From Methanobrevibacter thaueri (lineage in GTDB: Archaea; Methanobacteriota; Methanobacteria; Methanobacteriales; Methanobacteriaceae): DNA of 64,000 nucleotides. The stretch spans positions 62,001-126,000 of the forward strand of contig NZ_MZGS01000014.1 of the NCBI RefSeq assembly GCF_003111625.1, read 5' to 3'. The notes beneath the pieces are model-generated. The model was given only the letters and a program-made list of their open reading frames with translations, was not told where the DNA came from and searched no databases. The position numbers and the translations under genes are program-made. This document shows positions 34,239 through 43,214 of the stretch, piece by piece. Numbering within the stretch: position 1 is the stretch's first letter; every line of letters begins with the position of its first letter.

Positions 34239-35333
34239 ATGTCAAATTCAATAGGAGAAAAATTTAGAATCACAAGTTTCGGAGCAAGTCACGGCCCGGC
34301 GGTCGGAGCCATTGTTGACGGATGCCCTGCAAACTTAGAATTGACTGCCGAAGATATCCAGAAGGAACTCGATAAAAGAAAACCTGGCACAAGTGGTGTG
34401 ACCACACCTAGAAAGGAAGCCGACGAGATCCAGATTCTTTCAGGAATATTTGAAGGCAAAACAGATGGAACACCAATCACAGGAGTTATTTTCAATAAAA
34501 ACCAACATTCAAAAGACTATTCCATGTTCAAAAACACTCCACGCCCATCCCATGGGGATTACGGCTGGATGATGAAATACGGAAACTACGATTACAATGG
34601 CGGCGGCCGTGGAAGCGGCAGGATAACTATCGGACATGTTATTGGAGGAGCCATAGCCAAAAAACTATTGAAAACACAAAACATTGAGATTGTCTCACAT
34701 GTTGTCCAAATCGGAGACATAAAAGCAAAACCACAGGACTTCAATACAATCAAGGAGAATATTGAGAAAAATCCTGTTCGCTGCGGTGATGCTGATGCTG
34801 CAGGAGAAATGGAAGAGCTGATTTTATCCAAAAAAGAGGAAGGAGATTCCGTTGGAGGAATCGTTGAAACCATTGCAGTCAATGTTCCTGCAGGACTTGG
34901 AGAACCTGTCTTTGACAGACTTGACGGAGACCTCGCAAGAATCCTAATGAATATCGGAGCGGTTAAAGGTGTTGAGATTGGCCTCGGATTTGACGTTGCT
35001 GCACATACCGGCTCTGAAATAAATGACGCTTATCAAATAGATGACGGCAAAGTTACAACAAAAACAAATAATTCAGGAGGCATCGTTGGCGGAATGAGCA
35101 ACGGCATGCCTATCGTTTCCAGAATTGCCGTTAAGCCTACACCATCAATTTCCAAATGTCAGGACAGCATTGACCTTGAAAAGATGGAAAACAAAAAAAT
35201 AGAAATTAAGGGACGACATGATCCCTGCATATGTCCTAGAGTGACCGTTGTGGCTGAATCCAGCACTGCAATCATCCTAGCAGACCATATGATTCGTTCA
35301 GGATTCATTCATCCTTCAAACTTGGAATTTTGA
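34239..35333 (+). CDS. aroC: Chorismate synthase
   Basis: Last step of the shikimate pathway, removing phosphate from EPSP to form chorismate with reduced FMN. 364 residues, normal length. [20 protein letters not shown] at the start, [20 protein letters not shown] (signature 2), and [20 protein letters not shown] near the C-terminus. AGAGGT precedes the start. Its 3' end overlaps the convergent MBL-fold gene by 25 bp. Confidence 0.97.
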   Translation: MSNSIGEKFRITSFGASHGPAVGAIVDGCPANLELTAEDIQKELDKRKPGTSGVTTPRKEADEIQILSGIFEGKTDGTPITGVIFNKNQHSKDYSMFKNTPRPSHGDYGWMMKYGNYDYNGGGRGSGRITIGHVIGGAIAKKLLKTQNIEIVSHVVQIGDIKAKPQDFNTIKENIEKNPVRCGDADAAGEMEELILSKKEEGDSVGGIVETIAVNVPAGLGEPVFDRLDGDLARILMNIGAVKGVEIGLGFDVAAHTGSEINDAYQIDDGKVTTKTNNSGGIVGGMSNGMPIVSRIAVKPTPSISKCQDSIDLEKMENKKIEIKGRHDPCICPRVTVVAESSTAIILADHMIRSGFIHPSNLEF

Positions 35334-36259
35334 TTTTTACTGTTCTTGATAATGGACAATTCATCGAATTCCTGATGCTTGAAAGCCAGCTGATAGGAAT
35401 TCTTTTTTTCACTTTCATAGAGATTGTGGCTTGTACTGTGGATTGATGACTGGACATCCTTAAGTGAAATCAGCCTGAATCTTTTCGGATTATTGTAATT
35501 CACATTGAATGACAATCCGTCAAATGCAGCTATTGTCTTGACGCCAGTGACCTTGGACACTTTTTTTGCCTCAGTAACCGGATTGCTTGAAATCATCTTA
35601 AGCCCCAAATGTGTCATGACCGCAACCTTCGGCTTGACCTCATTGATCAAATCGATGAAATTGCGTGTGCACATGTGTCCGTTGATGGACTTGTTTCCCG
35701 GCCTTAAGACACTTGCAATCAGAATGTCAGCACCCTTATGCTCATTTGCCAGACCATCAAAGTAGCCTGTATCTGAGGTATAGGATAGCTTGAAGCCGTT
35801 GTAGTCTATCTGGAATCCTGAGCCTGTTGGATCTCCATGAGTGGTTTTGGTACCCTTAATGGTAATGTTGTCCAGTTTGTTGGTGAAACCAGGCTTTAAA
35901 ACCAACTTATCTGATTTTGACTTGTGATAGTTTGAAATGCAAGGGCCCCACTTTTCATATCCCTTCAGGACGCTTTCGCTTCCTATGATTGTACCTGTCC
36001 TTTTGGTCATTCCCTTGGTCATTGCCTCAATCAGAATCTCCGCATCGTTGTAGTGGTCAGTGTGGGAATGTGAAACTATGACCCCACTCAAATTACGCGG
36101 ATCGAATCCGAACTGGTATGTTCTGATTAATGCGCCAGGACCAGGATCAACATGGTAGTTCTTGCCACCCAAGTTGTCAATTCTGAATCCACCAGTCATT
36201 CTTCGCTGGCTGATGGCGGAAAACCTTCCACCACCACTTCCTAAAAATGTAAGTTTCAT
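35309..36259 (-). CDS. MBL-fold metallohydrolase
   Basis: 316 residues. FLGSGGGRF opens the beta-lactamase fold, [10 protein letters not shown] is the H-x-H-x-D-H metal motif, TTHGDPTG and YTSDTGYFD supply further ligands, and VMTHLGLKM the last histidine. It resembles tRNase Z-like or UPF0173-type archaeal hydrolases with an extra C-terminal tail of about 60 polar residues. Substrate unknown. The tail is coded in the segment that overlaps the end of aroC on the other strand. Confidence 0.88.
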   Translation of the reverse strand: MKLTFLGSGGGRFSAISQRRMTGGFRIDNLGGKNYHVDPGPGALIRTYQFGFDPRNLSGVIVSHSHTDHYNDAEILIEAMTKGMTKRTGTIIGSESVLKGYEKWGPCISNYHKSKSDKLVLKPGFTNKLDNITIKGTKTTHGDPTGSGFQIDYNGFKLSYTSDTGYFDGLANEHKGADILIASVLRPGNKSINGHMCTRNFIDLINEVKPKVAVMTHLGLKMISSNPVTEAKKVSKVTGVKTIAAFDGLSFNVNYNNPKRFRLISLKDVQSSIHSTSHNLYESEKKNSYQLAFKHQEFDELSIIKNSKNQNSKFEG

Positions 36260-36272
36260 TTAAAAACCCCAT

Positions 36273-37193
36273 TCATAATGAGCATAAAATTACATCACAC
36301 TTTAGAGAGGACTTGTCCTTCTTGAGGCACAGGTCTTCATTCTCAATGACAACTTTATCTCCTATCTTTACGTTATCACTTTCTGTAAACATTAAAACGT
36401 TTTGGCCTGGGCCCGCAAGCTGTTTCCAGTTCTCGTCAACAGCCTGAACCTTCTTGTCCAACTGCACGAAAAGCATGTTGTCGTCGATATTGACCACTTT
36501 TCCGACTGTGCCCTCATTCATGATCTTGTTGACCATGTCAATCTCAATCTGTTGCTGGACAATCTGTTCTGTCAGCTCCTGTCTGAACTTGGTCAAGACC
36601 TTTATGTCATGGTCTATTGTGATGTCCAGATGCTTTTGGGCTTCCCTCTCATTGAACTCAGGATGCTGAATCATCACGTCGACATTCTTTCCGACAGTAG
36701 GTGTCTTGGAGGCGACGTCCTCTATTATGCCCTGGAAGATCTCTCCGATGTACCTTAGGCTTTGGGAAGATTTCCATTCTCTTTTAATAAATGTTTCAGC
36801 CATACGCTTTGCATAGTCATTACCGAAGATGATGACTCCGTTCTTTCCTGCCTTACGGGATTGTGTGTCTGATCCCAATAGCTCTATAATCTGGTAACCA
36901 GATGTGGTCCCGTAGATACGTCTTCTTCTTGTTTCAAATGTTCCTTTTGTGCTTACTTCTCCACGAATGGTGTTTCCGATTATCTTCAATTTGCTGGCAT
37001 CGTCAGTAATCTTTATTGAAATTCCCAGTTCCTTCGCCCTTTTCAGGAAATCCTCATCTGCAGTAATTTTTCCACTGTATAATTCGTCTTCTAATTTTTT
37101 TAAATTTTCTTTATCACCGAAATATCCTATCTTTCTTTTATCACTCGCCATTACACATCCTTTTTTTCCAACATAAGCGATAATTAAGCTCAT
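36273..37193 (-). CDS. Connectase (DUF2121) protein ligase homologue
   Basis: 306 residues. The N-terminal domain SLIIAYVGKKGCVMASDKRK is that of DUF2121, a methanogen family related to proteasome beta subunits; the Methanocaldococcus member was shown to be connectase, a protein ligase that joins chains at a recognition sequence in MtrA. Cleavage of the initiator Met would expose Ser1 as nucleophile, which supports the ATG at 37193 (AGGAGATATT lies just upstream) rather than the one 15 bases earlier. A ligase role here is inferred by homology; the C-terminal half (about 190-306) has a coiled segment and a KOW-like end. Confidence 0.88.
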   Translation of the reverse strand: MSLIIAYVGKKGCVMASDKRKIGYFGDKENLKKLEDELYSGKITADEDFLKRAKELGISIKITDDASKLKIIGNTIRGEVSTKGTFETRRRRIYGTTSGYQIIELLGSDTQSRKAGKNGVIIFGNDYAKRMAETFIKREWKSSQSLRYIGEIFQGIIEDVASKTPTVGKNVDVMIQHPEFNEREAQKHLDITIDHDIKVLTKFRQELTEQIVQQQIEIDMVNKIMNEGTVGKVVNIDDNMLFVQLDKKVQAVDENWKQLAGPGQNVLMFTESDNVKIGDKVVIENEDLCLKKDKSSLKCDVILCSL

Positions 37194-37491
37194 AATATCT
37201 CCTAACATTGATATTTTAAAATTCTTAAAATATCATTAATTTATTATTTATATATATTTTTAATTATCATACATTATATAGTTTAATGATAAGTTTGAAA
37301 AAACGTTGATTTCATTGATTTTAAAAATAAATATAAACAATTAAAACAGTTAGAACAAAAATATTAGGAATTTTGAAAGAATAAGCAATATCTTTAAATA
37401 ATAACATGACCTATATATTATTATATTAATTGTTAATTATTTATCATGATAATTTAACATGAATATACAAAAAACGACAGGAGAAAAACTT

Positions 37492-39588
37492 ATGAAAGAT
37501 CTCAATAAGATGTTTAAACCTGAATCTGTGGCTGTTATTGGAGCTTCCAATACCCCTGGAAAAGTAGGATATATCATTGTTGATAACCTCATTAACGATG
37601 GTTTCGAGGGAGAAATATATCCGGTAAACCCAAAAGGTGGAGAAATTCTTGGAAAAACCGCTTATCCAAACATTAAGGACGTACCTGGAAAAGTTGATTT
37701 AGTGATTATCACTATTCCTTCCCCATTTGTAAACACTGCCGTTAAGGAATGTGGTGAAGTCGGTATAGAAAACATGGTTGTTATTACTGCTGGTTTTAAA
37801 GAAGTGGGTGAAGAAGGAGCAAAATTAGAAGCTGAATTAACTGCACTCGGTGAAGAATACGGTATAAATATTATCGGACCAAACAGTTTAGGAATAACCG
37901 ATTCTCACACTCCATTAAATGGATCATTTTCACAAATGATGCCTCCAACCGGAAACATGGCATTCATCTCCCAAAGTGGAGCAATGATGGTGGCTATTAT
38001 CGATTGGAGCGTAACCTCCGGAATTGGATTCAGTAAAGTAATAAGTTTAGGAAACAAGGCCGGAGTATCAGAAATCGAGCTATTGCAATACCTGGCTGAA
38101 GACGATGAGACCAATGTTATCATCTGTTACTTAGAATCCATTTCAGATGACGATGACTTTGTAAGAACCATGAGGGAAACCGCACACAAAAAACCGATTA
38201 TCGTGCTCAAATCCGGTTCAAGCAGTGCTGGAGCAGCAGCTGCATCCTCACACACAGGAGCATTGGCGGGCAGTGACCTTGCATTCGATACAGCATTCCA
38301 CCAATCAGGAATCATGCGTGTGGAAACTATGGCTGAACTCTTCGACCTCGGTTTGGCATTCTCAAAAGCACCACTTCCAAAAGGAGATAACGTAGCTATC
38401 ATTACCAACGCAGGCGGTGGAGGAGTTTTAACCGTGGACGCAATGGAAAAAGCCGGTTTAAACCTTGTTCAATTTGATGAGGAAACCACTGCAAAACTTA
38501 AAGAATGCGTTACTGAAGAAGGAAGTGCGAAAAACCCTATTGACGTATTGGGTGACGCACCTGTAATCAGATACAAAGAGTCATTAGAACTTGTCTTAGG
38601 CTATGATGACGTTGACAGCCTAATCGTAATGGTCTGTCCAACAGCATCCGCTGACCCTGATGGAATTGCCGAAGCAATCATCGAAGAGAAAAACAAATTT
38701 GACAAACCTGTAATTGTCGTCAACATGGGAGGACCATCCTTCGAAGATGCAAACGACGCCTTAAGAGAAAACGGTATTCCAACATACGTATTCCCTGAAA
38801 CCGCAGTGACCGCTTTAGAAGCAATGGTCAAATTCGCAAGACTGGAAGAACGCGAATACGATGATGTAATCGAAAAGATTGATGACGTTGACAAGGATGC
38901 AGTTAAAGCGATCTTCGACAAAGTTAAAGCAGACGGCAGAGACACACTACTCGGTAGTGAAGCATACGCTGTAGCTGAAGCTTACGGAATTTCAGCAGCA
39001 CCTATCAAATTATCAACAAGTGCTGATGAAGCAGCTGAACTTGCAGAAGAAATGGAATTCCCTGTCGTGCTCAAAATCGCATCCGACAAGATTCTGCACA
39101 AATCAGATATCGGTGGTGTAAAAGTTGGAATCAGCAGCGCCGAAGAGGCAAAGGCAACATATGAGGAAATCATTGCCAATGCTAAGGCTGCACACCCTGA
39201 CATCGTTCCTGACGGAGTGGAAGTGCAAAAAATGATGGATTCCGGTGAAGAAGTCATTGTAGGTATGATTCGTGACAAACAATTCGGTCCTATGATCGCA
39301 TTCGGTATGGGCGGAATCTACGTTAACCTTATTGAGGACGTATCATTCAACCTTGCAAAAGGAATGAGCTCACAGGAAATTGAAGAGCAAATTGCTTCAA
39401 CCAAAGTATCCAAACTGCTTGAAGGATACCGTGGAGAAGCACCTTGCGATGTTGAAGAGGTTAAGGAAGCTATCAAAAGAGTAGCCAGATTGACCTTAGA
39501 CTTCCCAGAAATATCCGAGCTGGACATCAACCCAATATTCGTATACGAAGAAGGTTCATCCGCTCTCGATATTAAAATCAAATTATAA
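37492..39588 (+). CDS. acdAB: ADP-forming acetyl-CoA synthetase, fused alpha-beta
   Basis: 698 residues. The alpha half (about 1-450) has a CoA-binding Rossmann domain (SVAVIGASNTPGKVGYIIVD), a ligase domain with the presumed phosphohistidine in SHTGALAGSDLAF, and the beta half (about 470-698) is an ATP-grasp domain (LKIASDKILHKSDIGGVKVG, and DINPIFVYE at the end). It interconverts acetyl-CoA, ADP and phosphate with acetate, CoA and ATP, so it can serve acetate use or energy conservation. ATG at 37492 is selected because CAGGAG lies 9 bases before it. Hairpin terminator downstream. Confidence 0.94.
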   Translation: MKDLNKMFKPESVAVIGASNTPGKVGYIIVDNLINDGFEGEIYPVNPKGGEILGKTAYPNIKDVPGKVDLVIITIPSPFVNTAVKECGEVGIENMVVITAGFKEVGEEGAKLEAELTALGEEYGINIIGPNSLGITDSHTPLNGSFSQMMPPTGNMAFISQSGAMMVAIIDWSVTSGIGFSKVISLGNKAGVSEIELLQYLAEDDETNVIICYLESISDDDDFVRTMRETAHKKPIIVLKSGSSSAGAAAASSHTGALAGSDLAFDTAFHQSGIMRVETMAELFDLGLAFSKAPLPKGDNVAIITNAGGGGVLTVDAMEKAGLNLVQFDEETTAKLKECVTEEGSAKNPIDVLGDAPVIRYKESLELVLGYDDVDSLIVMVCPTASADPDGIAEAIIEEKNKFDKPVIVVNMGGPSFEDANDALRENGIPTYVFPETAVTALEAMVKFARLEEREYDDVIEKIDDVDKDAVKAIFDKVKADGRDTLLGSEAYAVAEAYGISAAPIKLSTSADEAAELAEEMEFPVVLKIASDKILHKSDIGGVKVGISSAEEAKATYEEIIANAKAAHPDIVPDGVEVQKMMDSGEEVIVGMIRDKQFGPMIAFGMGGIYVNLIEDVSFNLAKGMSSQEIEEQIASTKVSKLLEGYRGEAPCDVEEVKEAIKRVARLTLDFPEISELDINPIFVYEEGSSALDIKIKL

Positions 39589-39627
39589 TTTCTCATTTTG
39601 AGAAATTACTCTTTTTTTATTTTTTTA
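39587..39627 (+). terminator. Hairpin and T-run after acd
   Basis: Perfect stem AATTTCTCA (39587-39595) / TGAGAAATT (39599-39607), 3-nt loop, then CTTTTTTTATTTTTTT at 39611-39626. Confidence 0.8.
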
Positions 39628-39646
39628 AACCATGCCCGGTGACATT

Positions 39647-40009
39647 ATGTATGGTGAAATAGATTTGGAATCATATACCATTTCCATAATCCGATTGAAC
39701 ACTGCATTTCAGAAATTGGAGGACAATGCGGATGTTTTGGAAATCAGAAGCTTGTTTGAGGAAAGCTATGAGGATTTGCAAAAGATATATTTGGACATCG
39801 TCGATGACTTGAATCAGGATGAGGTCAACTTAAACGAGTATTACCTGTTCTTTGCAAACGGAAAACAGGCATTCCCACAATACATAGATGCTCTGAAAAG
39901 CATCGACAACGATGAATTGGAAAGTTCGGTGAAATCGCTTTTAAACGTGTTTGAAAACCTAAACAAGATTGCCAAGGAATTTAAAGGAATTGATTTGAAT
40001 GACTATTGA
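39647..40009 (+). CDS. Helical hypothetical protein
   Basis: About 120 residues, acidic and predicted almost wholly helical (LNTAFQKLEDNADVLEIRSL, then a long segment ending NLNKIAKEFKGI). Not recognised. ATG at 39647 is used because GGTGAC precedes it by about 6 bases; 39632 is an alternative. It overlaps the DUF447 gene by 11 bp, so the two are translationally coupled and may act together. Confidence 0.72.
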   Translation: MYGEIDLESYTISIIRLNTAFQKLEDNADVLEIRSLFEESYEDLQKIYLDIVDDLNQDEVNLNEYYLFFANGKQAFPQYIDALKSIDNDELESSVKSLLNVFENLNKIAKEFKGIDLNDY

Positions 40010-40625
40010 TTTGAGTAAACTAGGTATTGAAAAGGACTTGCAATACGAATGCATTACAACAACCGTCAGCAGGGATGGAGTCAAAAATGCGGCGGCTTTC
40101 GCATTTGTTTATTTGGGTGGTGACAAGGTTCACTGCCACATCTTCGAAGGGTCAAAAACATTGAAAAATATCCTATATACTAATGAATATGTAGTTAACG
40201 TTACACAAGATCCATTGGTTTTCACCTATGCTACATTAGATTGCTTAGGCGATGAATATTTCACCAGTGATGAGGACATAGCCATCATTAAAAACACCCC
40301 TGCTTACATTATTGTGGATGTTGAAAACGTTGAGGCCAAGACCCCTGAAAATTTCCCAATCAAGGGGGACAACAGCATATACTTCATCGACGGAAAGATA
40401 AGGGAAGTCGTCATAAACGATGAAAATGCACAGGCATACAACCGTGGAATGAGCGGTCTTATTGAGGGGCTTGTCAGCTTCTCAAGATACAAGATTGTCG
40501 ATGATGAAAAAAGAAAGGCGTATATGGACAGACTAATCGAAAACCAGAGGGTTATCGAAAAGGTTTCAGACGAAAAAACAAAGAAAGCCATGGCTAAACT
40601 GAGAGCCGAATACGAAAAAAACTAG
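39999..40625 (+). CDS. DUF447-family flavin-binding-like protein
   Basis: 208 residues. The strand pattern CITTTVSRDGVKNAAAFAFV, GSKTLKNILYTNEYVVNVTQ, DPLVFTYATLD fits the DUF447 family, which has the split-barrel fold of flavin reductases and pyridoxamine phosphate oxidases. The protein is common in methanogens; its reaction is not known. The C-terminal 50 residues form a charged helix. Coupled to the helical gene upstream. Confidence 0.82.
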   Translation: MTIDLSKLGIEKDLQYECITTTVSRDGVKNAAAFAFVYLGGDKVHCHIFEGSKTLKNILYTNEYVVNVTQDPLVFTYATLDCLGDEYFTSDEDIAIIKNTPAYIIVDVENVEAKTPENFPIKGDNSIYFIDGKIREVVINDENAQAYNRGMSGLIEGLVSFSRYKIVDDEKRKAYMDRLIENQRVIEKVSDEKTKKAMAKLRAEYEKN

Positions 40626-40665
40626 TTTTTAAAAAAAAAGAAAATAAAAGCATAGTTTGAATCAA

Positions 40666-41637
40666 CTATGCTTCCCAATATAAATCTTCATGGGAAATTG
40701 TTTCGTTTAAAATTCCTAAGTCAACTTCTAATTGTTGGAATGCATCCACGTTTGCTTTGTAAGTGTCATCCAAACCAAAGATGAATGGGAAGCTTTGTAA
40801 TGAGTCAGCTTCAGCAGCAGGGTCAGCAACGATGTCTTCAGGTAATAATTTGACTATGTCGTCAGTCTTATTAGCTTTGATTTGTTCGTTGATGAAAGTG
40901 GTTGCATTTTCATGAATTGCTACAATATCTTTTGCAGTGTCTTCATGATTTTTAATGAAGTCGTCTGATGCTACAACAACACAACATGGGTGTCCTGGCA
41001 TGATTTCGGATGAATCAACTAATTCATCAATGTTGTCATCGGTTTCCCCAAGACTTACATAAGGTTGGAAAGTAATAGCTGCAGGAAGGTTACCGGTTTT
41101 TAAAGCGTCGTTGATAGATGGAACTTTCATAGCAGACTCGTTAACATCATCTAAAGACATTCCATTAGCTTTTAAGTATGCTGAGAGCAATACGTGTTGA
41201 ATGGATGCTTCACCAGGAGTTGCGATAGTTTTTCCAGCTAAGTCTTGAGCGCTTTTGATATTGGAATCATCAGTTACAATAATTCCACTACCTTCTACTT
41301 GAGCGGAGGAAATCACTTTTACAGGAACGCCGGATGATACTGAGGACAGCACAGGAGCAATTCCCACATAACCCACATCGACGTCTCCACTAGCCATAGC
41401 GGTCATTAAATCTCCACCGTTGTTAAATTGAACAAGTTCAGTGGAAATGTTTTTTTCTTTATATAAACCTTGTGCGTCTGCCACAAATAAGGCAGCGTCG
41501 TGATCGGAAGGTAAATAACCGATCTTTACAGTGTCGTCTCCTCCACCTAAAAAGTCAAAGAGACCTGCACTGGCAGAACCCATTACGAGAAATGCTGCAA
41601 GTGCCAACACTAAAACAAATGTAATCTTTTTATTCAT
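40666..41637 (-). CDS. Sulfonate/nitrate-type ABC substrate-binding protein
   Basis: About 323 residues with a signal peptide (MNKKITFVLVLALAAFLVMG). The mature part shows the SsuA/TauA/NrtA layout: VKIGYLPSDHDAALFVADAQ, VQFNNGGDLMTAMASGDVDV, GKTIATPGEASIQHVLL, HPCCVVVASDDFI. It is closely similar throughout to the protein at 45519-46454. No permease or ATPase gene is near. The start ATG has GGTGA 6 bases upstream. A palindrome, ATATAACAATTGTTAATAA on the minus strand, lies about 80 bp upstream. The ligand could be a sulfonate such as taurine or coenzyme M; that is a guess from family membership. Confidence 0.88.
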   Translation of the reverse strand: MNKKITFVLVLALAAFLVMGSASAGLFDFLGGGDDTVKIGYLPSDHDAALFVADAQGLYKEKNISTELVQFNNGGDLMTAMASGDVDVGYVGIAPVLSSVSSGVPVKVISSAQVEGSGIIVTDDSNIKSAQDLAGKTIATPGEASIQHVLLSAYLKANGMSLDDVNESAMKVPSINDALKTGNLPAAITFQPYVSLGETDDNIDELVDSSEIMPGHPCCVVVASDDFIKNHEDTAKDIVAIHENATTFINEQIKANKTDDIVKLLPEDIVADPAAEADSLQSFPFIFGLDDTYKANVDAFQQLEVDLGILNETISHEDLYWEA

Positions 41638-41718
41638 TTTTTTCACCGTAATTAATTTAAATTAATTTACAATTATTAATTTTAAGTAGACTGTTATATA
41701 TAAATTGCCTAAATTTAT

Positions 41719-41730
41719 TAACAATTGTTA
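41719..41730 (-). promoter_or_regulatory. Palindromic operator P1 upstream of the first binding-protein gene
   Basis: Perfect 12-bp palindrome TAACAATTGTTA. On the minus strand it reads ATATAACAATTGTTAATAA, the same 19 bases as site P3 ahead of the ThiS-like gene. It overlaps an ATATAAC box, with a second TATA-like element (TTTATATATA) closer to the gene near 41697-41706. Confidence 0.7.
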
Positions 41731-41786
41731 TATTTGAATCCCCATTAAAACTATTGAAAAATTAATATATATACTTTATGCAAAAA

Positions 41787-43175
41787 TTATTTGCCAACTA
41801 AGGCGATATTGACATATTTTTCATACTCTGCACAATCAACCTCACCGATGTTCTTCAAATTAAGAATGCTTACATTCTTATTGTTTTTGGACAGTTCCAT
41901 GTGCACGTTGATATATCCTTCCTTCTCAATCAGCTTCAACAGCCTCTTTCCGTATGTCAGGTCAGGATTTGCAATTCTGTTCATCATCATGCTCAATGTC
42001 TTCATGTGGTCAATTCCCAAAACCTCGCACATTCCATACATCTCGTTTATGATATCGGCGGCCCAACTTCTTAAGGTGACCTCCTCGCCGTCCCTCAACA
42101 GCCTCATTGAGTCAACGTATGCCTTTTCGGCAACATTCTCCTCATTTATCTTGGCCTCTTCCTGCCAAAGCGGATAATCGGACTCCTCCTTGATGTACAT
42201 GTAGATTAAAAACAGATGCAGAAATGTCATGTCATGAAGGACAAGACCGCACTTGTAAAACGGATTGATGTCCAGGGTCCTTATCTCAATATACTCGATT
42301 CCATCCTGATTCAAGGAATTCAACATGTCCTTTGGATTTTTAGGTTTAAGCCTGATTTGAGTATACAGCTCCTTGGCCTCTGAGAGGTCCCCATCGTCAA
42401 TAAACTTCTGGATGTCATTGGTGAAATCCTCAACGGAGTCATATGACGGATACAAATCCTTTAAATTCTTATATCCGCAGGAAGCGTTTCTAAATGAAGG
42501 TCCCTTGGTTGAATAATAGCTGCCGTACTCATCCTTGGCATCCATAAGGTGAATGCACTCATTGGAAAAGGTTTTATGAGACCCGATTGAACATCCGGTC
42601 AAATAGATAATCAGCCAGCAGTACCTAAGGTAATTCCTGGCTATTTTCAGGTAAACCTTATTCTTGAACTCCTGGAAAGGCAATTCAGGGTCTTCAAGAT
42701 AGTGCAGTTTCCTAAGAAAGTTGTCGCTGAATGAAAAGTTGAAATGCACCCCTGAAATCATTTGCTTTTTGACTCCATACTTCTTGGCCAGTTCCTCACG
42801 GTACTTTTGAGAGGCTTCACCCTCCTCTGAGTATTGCGCTATGGGAATCTTGTCCCAATAGGGCAGTATGCATGGAATTGACTGGAACCAAAGATACTCG
42901 TCTTCCGGAAGGGATGAGTTAACCAAATCGGATAACAGTGAAAATGTGGAAAATGCCTCATCGATTGTGTCGAATGCAGGAGTGATAATTTCAATCTGGC
43001 TTTCTGAAAAATCAGTTGTGATGAGAGGATTTGTAAATTTATCGCCAAATATCTCTGGATGAGGTGTTAATGACAACTCACCATCCCCATTTGCGCGCAG
43101 GCTTTCCCATTCTATTCCAAATGAACCTTCCAATATTTCATTTGTGGGTATTTTGGTTAAACTTTTAAAATTCAC
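41787..43175 (-). CDS. Glutamate-cysteine ligase, bacterial GshA/GshF type
   Basis: 462 residues resembling the ligase domain of bacterial GshA and of the GshF fusion. GSFGIEWESLRAN, SLTPHPEIFGDK, NPLITTDFSESQIEIITPAF, SGVHFNFSFSD and EYIEIRTLDINPF line the active site; they would bind Glu, Cys and ATP to form gamma-glutamylcysteine. There is no second ATP-grasp domain and no gshB nearby, so glutathione itself need not be the product. GTG is the start codon (43173-43175), with GGTGAG 6 bases before. Thiol ligases of this type are rare in archaea to my knowledge. It lies 39 bp behind the GCS2-like ligase in one operon. Confidence 0.85.
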   Translation of the reverse strand: MNFKSLTKIPTNEILEGSFGIEWESLRANGDGELSLTPHPEIFGDKFTNPLITTDFSESQIEIITPAFDTIDEAFSTFSLLSDLVNSSLPEDEYLWFQSIPCILPYWDKIPIAQYSEEGEASQKYREELAKKYGVKKQMISGVHFNFSFSDNFLRKLHYLEDPELPFQEFKNKVYLKIARNYLRYCWLIIYLTGCSIGSHKTFSNECIHLMDAKDEYGSYYSTKGPSFRNASCGYKNLKDLYPSYDSVEDFTNDIQKFIDDGDLSEAKELYTQIRLKPKNPKDMLNSLNQDGIEYIEIRTLDINPFYKCGLVLHDMTFLHLFLIYMYIKEESDYPLWQEEAKINEENVAEKAYVDSMRLLRDGEEVTLRSWAADIINEMYGMCEVLGIDHMKTLSMMMNRIANPDLTYGKRLLKLIEKEGYINVHMELSKNNKNVSILNLKNIGEVDCAEYEKYVNIALVGK

Positions 43176-43214
43176 TTAAACTCACCACTTAAGTTAAAGT
43201 TTGTATTTCATTGT

